Below are positions 1-7,225 of a stretch of DNA of 19,277 bases, piece after piece. Where the stretch lies: the NCBI GenBank assembly GCA_026707185.1, contig JAPOXI010000094.1, forward strand, positions 1 through 19,277. Reading direction: 5' to 3'. A model generated the notes under the pieces. That model saw only the letters and a program-made list of their open reading frames with translations, was not told where the DNA came from and made no database searches. Source of the stretch: Chloroflexota bacterium. Lineage in GTDB: Bacteria; Chloroflexota; UBA11872. Position 1 is the first letter of the stretch. Each line of letters begins with the position of its first letter. A program made the position numbers and the translations under genes.

Positions 1-2
1 AC

Positions 3-1166
3 TTCCTGATGTTCTTCACCTTCTCGCTGTTCTTCGGCATGAGCATCGGCTGCCTCGCCCTCGTCGCCCGCTCCTTCGGCGCCCGCGACCTCACCACCGC
101 CCACGCCGCCGGCCGCCAGGGCATGCTCACCGCCGTTCTCGCCTCCTTCATCTCGGTCTTCGTCCTGGTCCTTTGGGCCGACCCGATCCTGCGCCTGGTC
201 GGTGGCTCCGACGACATCGTCGCCATGGCCGCCCCCTACCTGGCCATCAGCGCCCTCAGCGCCCCCTTGCAGACCGTTGTAGTGATGGTTGGCGCCGTCC
301 AGCGCGGCGTCGGCGACACCCGCACCCCCATGCTCGGCTCCGTGCTGATGGCCGGCGTCGACCTGGTGGTGGGCCTGGTGCTGGTGACCGCCGGGTTTGG
401 ACTGCTGGGCATCGCCGTGGCCATGGGCGTCGCGCGCCTGGCCACCGCGGTCTTCATGCTCGTCGCCATCTACCGCACCCCCCACCGCGCCGGCTCCTTC
501 GGCTCCTACCGGCCCGACTGGGCGATGCAGCGGCGCCTGGCGCGAGTATCGGGGCCTGCCGTGGGCGAGATGTTCATCACCATTGGCGGGATCATGGCCT
601 TCAGCATCATCGGCCTTCAGCTGGGCACCGTGTCATTCGCCGCCCAGAACGTGGTTGGCCCGATCATGTCGTTGGCGTACATGCCGTCGCTTGGCCTGGG
701 CGTCGCCGCCTCCACCGCCGTGGGTCAGAGCCTGGGCGCGCGCGACCCGCAGCTGGCCCACCGGTACGGGCGCGAGGCGGCCATCGCCGGGACCCTGGTC
801 TCCACGCTGGTGGGCGTGGTGGTGTTCCTGTTTCCGCGCGCGCTGATGTCGGTCTTCACCACGGATCCGGCGGTTTTGGACGCGGGCGAACTGCCGGTGC
901 GAACCATCGGGCTGTTCATGCCCGTCGTGGGGCTGGCGACCATCCTGCCCAGCGCCCTGCGCGGCGCCGGTGACACCCGCGCCATGCTGCTGATCTCCCT
1001 GCTGGCCCTCTGGACCATCCGCGTCCCGCTGGCCCTCGTCCTGGGCGTCGTGCTCGGCTTCGGTCTCACCGGCCTGTGGATCGGCGCCGGCGTCAACTAC
1101 GTCACCATCGCCGTCGCCTCCCTGGTCCGCTTCGCCTCCGGCCGCTGGCAGACCATCCGCCTATGA
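3..1166 (+). CDS. MATE family efflux transporter (5' end outside window)
   Basis: This is the C-terminal part (at least 385 residues) of a MATE-family (MOP superfamily) drug/metabolite antiporter of the cytoplasmic membrane. The frame is open to the window edge, and MATE proteins usually have about 450 residues, so about 60 N-terminal residues are missing and the ATG at 9 is probably internal. The two-lobed MATE plan is visible. The first lobe ends in the RGVGDTRTPML loop after a helix pair, and the second repeats it as RGAGDTRAML. A second-lobe stretch (AAQNVVGPI, then GLGVAASTAVGQSLGARD) is typical of MATE helix 7/8 and the following loop. The stop TGA overlaps the ATG of the next gene (ATGA, 1163-1166), so the two are translationally coupled. 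Substrate is unknown; family assignment is secure. Confidence 0.92.
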   Translation, partial: FLMFFTFSLFFGMSIGCLALVARSFGARDLTTAHAAGRQGMLTAVLASFISVFVLVLWADPILRLVGGSDDIVAMAAPYLAISALSAPLQTVVVMVGAVQRGVGDTRTPMLGSVLMAGVDLVVGLVLVTAGFGLLGIAVAMGVARLATAVFMLVAIYRTPHRAGSFGSYRPDWAMQRRLARVSGPAVGEMFITIGGIMAFSIIGLQLGTVSFAAQNVVGPIMSLAYMPSLGLGVAASTAVGQSLGARDPQLAHRYGREAAIAGTLVSTLVGVVVFLFPRALMSVFTTDPAVLDAGELPVRTIGLFMPVVGLATILPSALRGAGDTRAMLLISLLALWTIRVPLALVLGVVLGFGLTGLWIGAGVNYVTIAVASLVRFASGRWQTIRL

Positions 1167-1891
1167 CCCTCGTCCGCGTCGAACTCCTCCCCGGCACCCT
1201 GTCCCCGGACCCCCAGGGCGTCTGCGCCGTTGTCGACGTCATCCGCGCCACCACCACCCTCGTCGCCATGGCCGAGGCCGGCGACCCGGAGGTCTGGATT
1301 GCCGGGGACGTCGACGCCGCCCGCGAGGCGGCAAGCCAGCTCGGCCCCGGCACCCTCCTCTGCGGCGAACGCGGCGGCCTGCCGCCCGAGGGCTTCGACC
1401 ACGGCAACTCCCCGCTTGAGTTCCAGCACGCCGACCTCACCGGCCGCCGCGCCGTGCTCTCCACCACCAACGGCGCCTACGCCATTGAGCGCTGGAGCCG
1501 CTCGCGCCGCAGCTTCATCGCCGGACTCCGCAACGCGGGCGCGGTGGCTGATTGCCTGCTGGAGGACCCCGATACTCCAACTATCACCGTCGCCTGCGCC
1601 GGCCGCTCGGGCGCCCTGGCGCTGGATGACGTCTACACCGCCGGCGTCATCGTCCAGCGCCTGCGAGACGCCTCGCCGGACCTCAAGCTCGACGAATCCG
1701 CCGTCGCCGCCCTCCACATAGCCGGCGCCTACCCCTCCGCCGACGCCGCCCTCACCGCCTCCCGTAGCGGGCAGGCGCTCAAGCCCGTCGGCCTCTGGGA
1801 CGACGTGATTTACTGCGCCCAAGTCGACGTGTCGCAAGCCGTTCCCGAAGTCTGCGGCCGGGGCCGCATCAGGGTCTGGGGCGGTGGCTAG
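1163..1891 (+). CDS. comB: 2-phosphosulfolactate phosphatase (ComB family)
   Basis: A 242-residue soluble protein of the ComB family. Characterised members hydrolyse 2-phospho-3-sulfolactate to 3-sulfolactate, a step of coenzyme M and sulfolactate formation; many bacterial members have no known role. Family motifs are clear: VVDVIRATTT (Asp25, Arg28), GERGG followed by GFDHGNSPLEF, and STTNGAYAIE. Length fits the family (about 230-250). I chose the ATG at 1163 because it overlaps the stop of the MATE gene (ATGA) and places the first conserved strand normally; an in-frame ATG at 1076 would read through the MATE gene. The TAG stop shares the CTAG at 1888-1891 with the convergent oxidoreductase gene. 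Coupling with an exporter could mean that a sulfonate is made and exported, but that is only inference. Confidence 0.9.
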   Translation: MTLVRVELLPGTLSPDPQGVCAVVDVIRATTTLVAMAEAGDPEVWIAGDVDAAREAASQLGPGTLLCGERGGLPPEGFDHGNSPLEFQHADLTGRRAVLSTTNGAYAIERWSRSRRSFIAGLRNAGAVADCLLEDPDTPTITVACAGRSGALALDDVYTAGVIVQRLRDASPDLKLDESAVAALHIAGAYPSADAALTASRSGQALKPVGLWDDVIYCAQVDVSQAVPEVCGRGRIRVWGGG

Positions 1892-3222
1892 GTGTCCGCG
1901 CTCCGCCGCGCGACCAGCTTCGGCGCGTCAGCTTCCAGCTGCGCCGCGCACTCCTTCGCAATTCGCACGTTGTAGTTGGTGCCCCGGTCCTCGGGGTAGA
2001 TCTGCGCCGTGTTGCAGATGTAGAACCCGGGAATCGGCGACGGATACGGCGGCTTGCGCCGCTGGTACCCCGCCTCGATCACCGGCTGCGCCACCGGATC
2101 CCGCGAAACCCACGCCTCCTCGATGTGCTCCCGCCGAAACGTCGGAAACACCTTCGCAATCGGATCCACGAACCGCTCAATCAGCACGTCGTTCTCGAGC
2201 TGGAAGAACTCGTGCTCCGGCGGCAGGTAGTTGCTCACATACAGCAGCCGCTTGCCGCCGTAGCGCTCGCGATCCACGTAATTCGTGTGCTCGATGAGCC
2301 CGGCAAACGGCAGGTCCCGGTCGCCGATGTTCGTCCAGTAGTAGCGCGACAGTTGCTCGCGAATCTGGATCAGCGCCACGCACGCCCCCACGTACGCCGT
2401 GGCCGCCAGCGACTCCGTGAACCCGCGGCGCGAGGCCGGCAGCAGCCGACGGATGATCGGCAATCCCACCGTCGCCACCACCGCGTCCGCCTCCAGCGGC
2501 TCGTCATTCACTCGCAGCGCCGGCGCGCCGGGTTCCCCGATCGTGATCTCCTGCACCGGCGAAGCCAGCCGCAAGTCCGCCCCGCGCTTGGTCACCGAGT
2601 CCGCCAGCGCGTCCACGATCACCCGGAAGCTGCCGCGGAAGTATCCCAGCCGCTCGCGGCGCTTGTCGGCCGTTCGCGTGCGCGCCCGGGCCATCAGCCG
2701 CGCCCACATCCAGGCCATCGACACCGATTCCCAGTGCCCCGCGAACTTGGCCCGCAGCATTGAGGCGAAGATGGCTTCGAAGGCCTCCCGCCCCACATAC
2801 CGCGGCAACACCTCCGCCGCCGTGAGGTCCTCGAATGGCCCGTAGTCCGTCCGCCGCTGCAGCAGAACCGAGCCAAGCCCCAGCCGCAGCCGCGCCCATG
2901 GGCTCAGCGCCCCGAACCGCAGCAGATCCAGCGGCGAGGTGAACGGGTACAGCCGGCCGCCCAGGTAGTAGCCCATCTCCGGCTCCGGCCACTCCAGCCG
3001 GTCCCCGACGCCCAGCTCCTCCGCCAGGCCGATCATGAAGCTGTCGTGGGTGAACAGGTGGTGGTAGAACCGCTCCACCGGCTCCCCGCCCACCTCGACG
3101 GTGGCCAGCTCGCCGCCCGGTCGCGGCGCCGCCTCCACCAGCGTGACGCGGTGGCCGAGCTTCAGCAGCTCGTGCGACAGCGCCAGTCCGGTGATGCCGG
3201 CGCCAACGATTACGACTTTCAC
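1888..3222 (-). CDS. FAD-dependent amine oxidase/protoporphyrinogen oxidase-like oxidoreductase
   Basis: A 444-residue flavoprotein. The N-terminus is a Rossmann FAD-binding motif (GAGITG at residues 7-12, then Glu30 at the end of the second strand and PRPGG at 33-37). The C-terminus carries YPEDRG (409-414) and a following Asn-rich turn where such enzymes contact the flavin. The overall plan is that of the amine oxidase/protoporphyrinogen oxidase/UDP-galactopyranose mutase superfamily. There is no signal peptide, so it is probably cytosolic or peripheral on the membrane. The GTG at 3222 is the only sensible start because the dinucleotide motif begins at residue 7; this GTG overlaps the TGA of the upstream Agl23-like gene (GTGA, 3219-3222). 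Its place as last gene of a membrane glycosyltransferase operon suggests a substrate such as a lipid-linked isoprenoid or sugar nucleotide, which the sequence does not prove. Confidence 0.85.
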   Translation of the reverse strand: MKVVIVGAGITGLALSHELLKLGHRVTLVEAAPRPGGELATVEVGGEPVERFYHHLFTHDSFMIGLAEELGVGDRLEWPEPEMGYYLGGRLYPFTSPLDLLRFGALSPWARLRLGLGSVLLQRRTDYGPFEDLTAAEVLPRYVGREAFEAIFASMLRAKFAGHWESVSMAWMWARLMARARTRTADKRRERLGYFRGSFRVIVDALADSVTKRGADLRLASPVQEITIGEPGAPALRVNDEPLEADAVVATVGLPIIRRLLPASRRGFTESLAATAYVGACVALIQIREQLSRYYWTNIGDRDLPFAGLIEHTNYVDRERYGGKRLLYVSNYLPPEHEFFQLENDVLIERFVDPIAKVFPTFRREHIEEAWVSRDPVAQPVIEAGYQRRKPPYPSPIPGFYICNTAQIYPEDRGTNYNVRIAKECAAQLEADAPKLVARRSADT

Positions 3223-4922
3223 AGGCGGAAGGGTCCCAGCGGTCCGTCTTTCAGCAGGTCGGTCCGCACGTACAGCATGAAGTCATAGGATCCCTTGGGA
3301 ACGGGCGGTTCTTCGCGCGTCACCAACCAGTGTAGGAACGAACGCCGCGCCTCCGGATCCGACAGGAGCTCGTCCAGGAACCCGAGATCCCAGCTCTTGT
3401 AGGTGTGCTCCGGGAACCACCAGCGCAGTTTCATCTCGCGGCCGACGAATTCGGGAAGCTGGATCCCAAGCACGTTCGCGCTGGATGGCGACATGAGCAC
3501 GATTTGCGCTTGCTGCGCGTCTTCGAGGTTCATGTCTTTCGTGTACAGCGCGTCCGTGTAGTCGCGCAGGTACCAGACGGTCGGCCAGGCGTAGTCGTTA
3601 TCGATGAGGATGGACAGCTTGTCGCCCTGACCGGTTCGCCTGGCGGCCTCGTCGACGATCGCTGCAACTTCCTTCACGTCGTCTGTGGTCTGCACGTAAA
3701 CGACCAGATCATTGGGGACGCTGCCGCGCTCGTACGTGATCGGAATGGCGAACCAGAGGGTCCAGAACAGCAGGCCGGCGCTCAGCAGCCCCACAACGAG
3801 TCGTGGAACGCGCGGACGGGGCTCATCGAACCAGCGGCCCACCCACCAGCAGGCCAGCAACAGTGGCGGCCACAGCAGGTGCAAGACCAGCCAGGGCGCC
3901 TTCTCTCCGGCGGCCGAGTAGACGATCCAGGTGACGACGATCCAGACGCCCAGCACGAACGGGAGCAGGTGCCGGGCACTGCGCCCGCGAACCAGGGCAA
4001 CCGCACCAAACAAGAGCGCAAAGGGCTCGTACAGACCCAGGAACATCGCGTAGTAGAACCATGGTTGGTTGACTCGCTCGGACTCATGGACGCTCGTCCA
4101 GTACTCGATGGAACTGGTGAAGGCCGCGCGGAAGCCCGGAAGGTGGGTGAGGAACGACGTGTAAAAGGCGAAGACGATCAGCACGAACGTCAAGGCGCCG
4201 TAGACCACATGCTCCACGTCATATCCCAGCGAGCGGAATGCGTTGAGCGCCTGGTCACCCAGCGGCGAGACGCCGGGTCCGCGGCGCCAGGCGCGGTAAG
4301 CCAGCCCACCCACGGCTATCAAAACCATCAACAACGCGAAGCCGTGAATGAACGTGTTTTCCTTCGTCGCCAGCGAGAGTCCCAGCGTCGCCCAGGCCAG
4401 GTAGATCCAGCGCCGCTGCGGCCGTTCCAGGAAGCGCATCACCGAGCCGATGAGCAGCAGGGTGAACAGCGCGACATAGATGTCCATGCGCAGGAATCGG
4501 GAGTAGTAGAGGAACGAGGTCGAGATCGTCATGGCCGCCATCGCCAGCGGCATTCCGGTGCGGCCCAGTTCCGGACGAAAGATCAGCAGCGCGCCAACGG
4601 AAGCGACACCGAACAGCGCCGGGATCACGCGCCCAAGGGCATCGTTGACACCGGCGGCCAGGAACACGATCACGTTGCCGAAGTAGAGCAACGGCCCGTG
4701 GTACGCCGGGTCATATCGAAACTGCTTGCCATTGATCATGTCGTTGGACTCTTTGGCGTGAATCGCCTCGTCGTGGTGATACACGCGCTCGCCCAGATCG
4801 AAGAAACGAAGGCCTGCGGCAGCGGCCAGAATCAGGGCGTAGATCAGCCACTCGCCGCGCGACCAGCCGAACCAGGCCGGGCGCGCCAGCCAGCCGCTGA
4901 TCGTGTTCGTGGGTGCGCTCAC
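3219..4922 (-). CDS. Agl23-like membrane protein (TIGR03663 type, GT39-like GT-C fold)
   Basis: A 567-residue polytopic membrane protein with N-terminal similarity to GT39 (dolichyl-phosphate-mannose protein mannosyltransferase) enzymes. After the first membrane helix (about residues 25-41) comes an outer loop with HHDEAIHA, whose Asp51-Glu52 pair is the usual GT-C acidic motif. Next comes HGP (75-77), the tripeptide that together with DE marks the TIGR03663 family. Many hydrophobic helices follow up to about residue 410, then a soluble domain of about 150 residues outside the membrane. The start GTG at 4922 overlaps the stop of the YYY gene (GTGA, 4919-4922). Members are known to occur in the same genomes as YYY proteins and often next to them, exactly as here. 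The probable role is transfer or assembly of lipid-linked sugars; acceptor and donor are unknown. Confidence 0.87.
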   Translation of the reverse strand: MSAPTNTISGWLARPAWFGWSRGEWLIYALILAAAAGLRFFDLGERVYHHDEAIHAKESNDMINGKQFRYDPAYHGPLLYFGNVIVFLAAGVNDALGRVIPALFGVASVGALLIFRPELGRTGMPLAMAAMTISTSFLYYSRFLRMDIYVALFTLLLIGSVMRFLERPQRRWIYLAWATLGLSLATKENTFIHGFALLMVLIAVGGLAYRAWRRGPGVSPLGDQALNAFRSLGYDVEHVVYGALTFVLIVFAFYTSFLTHLPGFRAAFTSSIEYWTSVHESERVNQPWFYYAMFLGLYEPFALLFGAVALVRGRSARHLLPFVLGVWIVVTWIVYSAAGEKAPWLVLHLLWPPLLLACWWVGRWFDEPRPRVPRLVVGLLSAGLLFWTLWFAIPITYERGSVPNDLVVYVQTTDDVKEVAAIVDEAARRTGQGDKLSILIDNDYAWPTVWYLRDYTDALYTKDMNLEDAQQAQIVLMSPSSANVLGIQLPEFVGREMKLRWWFPEHTYKSWDLGFLDELLSDPEARRSFLHWLVTREEPPVPKGSYDFMLYVRTDLLKDGPLGPFRL

Positions 4923-7078
4923 GGAGTCGGTCGAACCTCGAAGATGGTTGTACCGCCGCTGGCATAGGCTGCTGCAAGATCCCGGCCGAGGCGCTGCGCG
5001 ATGTCGGGTCCGTAGCGCTCCCGCTCGGAATCGCCAGCTACAACGTGCGTAACGGCATAGCGATCCAGCACCGCACGACGCAGCGCGGCGTCATCGGTCC
5101 GGTAGGCGGTGTCGGTGTCGGCCGTGCGAGCCGCGATCCGTGGGTCGGATTCCCTCCAGAGCTCCTCATGTTGGGTCCAGCCGATCACGCTGGGGATTCC
5201 TGTCCAGGTCGACATGCGAGAGTCGCCCGAATAGGCACGACCGGGTGCTTCCAGCAACACGGCTTGCTGCGGCGCATGCACTCGCAGCCACTCGGCCGCG
5301 GCGACCTCCGATGGTCGGCTGTGCCGATCGGCGGCCAGCCCGTCCAGCGATCCGGAGACGACGCTGGCCTCGGTCTTGGCGCGGGTGGCGACGATCGGAT
5401 AGGCCAGCGCCGGGACGGCCAGAAGTGCGAAGACGGTCACAACCGCGCTGCGCGTCAGATTCAGGTGCAGGCCGCCCGGTTTCACGAACCGGCGCCACGT
5501 CAGCATCAGACTTGGTCCAGCCGCAACGGCCAACAGGCCCCAAGCCTGATAGTGGAGTTTGAACACTGTGTTCATTCGTTCATTCGGCGAGCCAAAAAAG
5601 TCGTCTACATAGAGAGTCTCGACAGCGGTGAGCAATCCCAGGCCAGCCACCAGGAGCCACAGCAGCGCGGCCAGTCCGGGCTCGTGGCGGCGCGACCAGA
5701 GTGCGTAGGTGCTCAGAACGAGGAGTGCGGCGAGCGCGACGACGACCTCCCCGCGCGCTATCAGCGTAGCCCCGGCGCCGGCAGCGAGCATGACGACAAG
5801 AAAGATCCGGCCGTCCGGGCGCGCGTCCCAGAGCAAGACTGCCAGCGTGACAACCACCGCGCTCAACAGCAGACCAAAGACCTGAAAGTAGTCGATTGCC
5901 TCGCTTCGCACCGTCACGACGCCAATCCCACGGCTGCCAGGCGCATAGTTCAGGGTATAAGGCAGCCAGGCGAGCACGCCGACGACCAATGCCGAAACCG
6001 CCGGAGGCACGAGCTGAAGCAAACGTTCCCGGTGGCCCCAGGCCACGACGGCGCCGCCAGCCAGTACGAGTCCCGCGAACGTCGGCGCGTCCCAGGCATT
6101 AAGCGCGTAGAGACCACCAAGCACCAGGCCAGTAAGCGCGCCGCGCCCGAGCCGTTGCGGCAAGGAGTCGTGCTCCGTCTGCGAAGCCGCAACTATCCAC
6201 TGCACGGTAAGCGAGACGGCCAGCAGGGTGATCGGAAGCGACATAACGTGTGGGTGCAGATCGCCCAAGATGAACGAGAAGGCGGGAAACTCGTTGATCG
6301 TGTAATCGATCAGCTGGCCGGCTTCTTCACGCTGAATCGTGCGTGATGCACTCCAGCCGATGCCCCGCCAGAAGTCCGTGGGCGCGTCCGGATTATCGGA
6401 GAAAATGTCGCGCACGACGGCCAGATTGCCAACCAGCATCGTCAGGCCGAGCGCCAGGCTAGCTGCAAGCGCTCGGGCTCGCTCTCCAGCGCCGGTGAGT
6501 ACGGCCAGGTCGTACCCGGCGGAAGCTGCGGCAAGCGCGCCGAGCGCGAAGAGCGCGGCCAGGGCCAGGTTGTAGCCCACGGCGGGCTCGGCGCCGCTGA
6601 GATGCAGGCCGAAGGCGGCCATCGAGTAGCCCAGGTAGTAGTAGTTGATGGTCTCTCCGGCAAACCAGGGGTCGGGCGGCGGGAAAGACATAGCGCGAGC
6701 GGCGGCATTGAGCAGGGCAAAGTCCATGGGCTTTTCGGTCCCGCCGATCTCGGGATTGAGCCAGCGCAGTCCCGCGCCGACCGCAAACAACCCCAGCAGG
6801 AGCAGGCAGCCCCACAGCCACAACCGGCGGCTGCCGCCCTGGTCGCGTAAGCCGGAACGTAGCCACCAGGCCAGCACGGCACTCAACGCCGTGAAGGCCA
6901 GTAGCGCGGCCGCCGCGTAGCCGCGTCCGTTTGGGAAGAGGCCGGTCGAGAGTCCGGCCCACGCGAGATAATGGGCCAGAAAGAACCCGATAGGCGCGGT
7001 CAGCAGGACGCCGCGCGAGGGCAGACGGCGACACAGCAGAAAGGCCCACGGCACCCCGAGGAGAGAGAACACCACCAA
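4919..7078 (-). CDS. DUF2298 / Chlor_Arch_YYY integral membrane protein
   Basis: A very hydrophobic protein of 719 or more residues with the family hallmark YYYLG (Tyr146-148, Gly150, counted from the TTG at 7078) preceded by EKPMD (115-119). This is the single-domain class of the Chlor_Arch_YYY family: roughly a dozen membrane helices with GT-C-like topology and a C-terminal soluble domain from about residue 570. It is the first gene of the YYY/Agl23/oxidoreductase operon. The start is uncertain. The TTG at 7078 has no clear ribosome-binding site and lies inside the first membrane helix. The same frame stays open upstream and reads ERERRRAIDLLLWAGAL, which looks like the missing N-terminus. 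No ATG, GTG or TTG occurs there before the frame's stop at 7322-7324. An AAAGG on the minus strand lies 9 bases before an ATC at 7103-7105. Function is unknown; family call is secure. Confidence 0.85.
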   Translation of the reverse strand: MVVFSLLGVPWAFLLCRRLPSRGVLLTAPIGFFLAHYLAWAGLSTGLFPNGRGYAAAALLAFTALSAVLAWWLRSGLRDQGGSRRLWLWGCLLLLGLFAVGAGLRWLNPEIGGTEKPMDFALLNAAARAMSFPPPDPWFAGETINYYYLGYSMAAFGLHLSGAEPAVGYNLALAALFALGALAAASAGYDLAVLTGAGERARALAASLALGLTMLVGNLAVVRDIFSDNPDAPTDFWRGIGWSASRTIQREEAGQLIDYTINEFPAFSFILGDLHPHVMSLPITLLAVSLTVQWIVAASQTEHDSLPQRLGRGALTGLVLGGLYALNAWDAPTFAGLVLAGGAVVAWGHRERLLQLVPPAVSALVVGVLAWLPYTLNYAPGSRGIGVVTVRSEAIDYFQVFGLLLSAVVVTLAVLLWDARPDGRIFLVVMLAAGAGATLIARGEVVVALAALLVLSTYALWSRRHEPGLAALLWLLVAGLGLLTAVETLYVDDFFGSPNERMNTVFKLHYQAWGLLAVAAGPSLMLTWRRFVKPGGLHLNLTRSAVVTVFALLAVPALAYPIVATRAKTEASVVSGSLDGLAADRHSRPSEVAAAEWLRVHAPQQAVLLEAPGRAYSGDSRMSTWTGIPSVIGWTQHEELWRESDPRIAARTADTDTAYRTDDAALRRAVLDRYAVTHVVAGDSERERYGPDIAQRLGRDLAAAYASGGTTIFEVRPTP

Positions 7079-7225
7079 GGCGCCAGCCCAGAGCAGCAGG
7101 TCGATGGCGCGACGCCTTTCGCGTTCGAGATTCGGACAAGGATTGAGGTCAGAATAGCCAGTACGACGAAGACAATCAGGATAGGGAGGATTTCTCCGGT
7201 CGCCCGGGCCGATGACGCCTTGCCC

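Noticed and set aside
1097..1837. 246-residue open frame on the minus strand
   Set aside because: Antisense to the comB-like gene, Gly/Ala/Val-rich, with no recognisable motif.
1853..1868. GC-rich hairpin as a rho-independent terminator of the comB-like gene
   Set aside because: The loop is only 2 bases and no T-run follows; it also lies within the coding sequence, so I do not list it as a terminator.
3405..4967. 520-residue open frame on the plus strand
   Set aside because: It lies antisense to the Agl23-like gene, is rich in Gln/Arg/His without domains, and is a by-product of GC-rich codon use on the other strand.
4913..6346. 477-residue open frame on the plus strand
   Set aside because: Antisense to the YYY gene, with no motif or hydrophobic pattern; the minus-strand frame has clear family signatures.
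6971..7225. N-terminal extension of the solute-binding protein frame
   Set aside because: It overlaps the YYY gene, codes for polar Gln/Arg-rich sequence, and would bury the Tat/lipobox signal more than 100 residues inside the protein.
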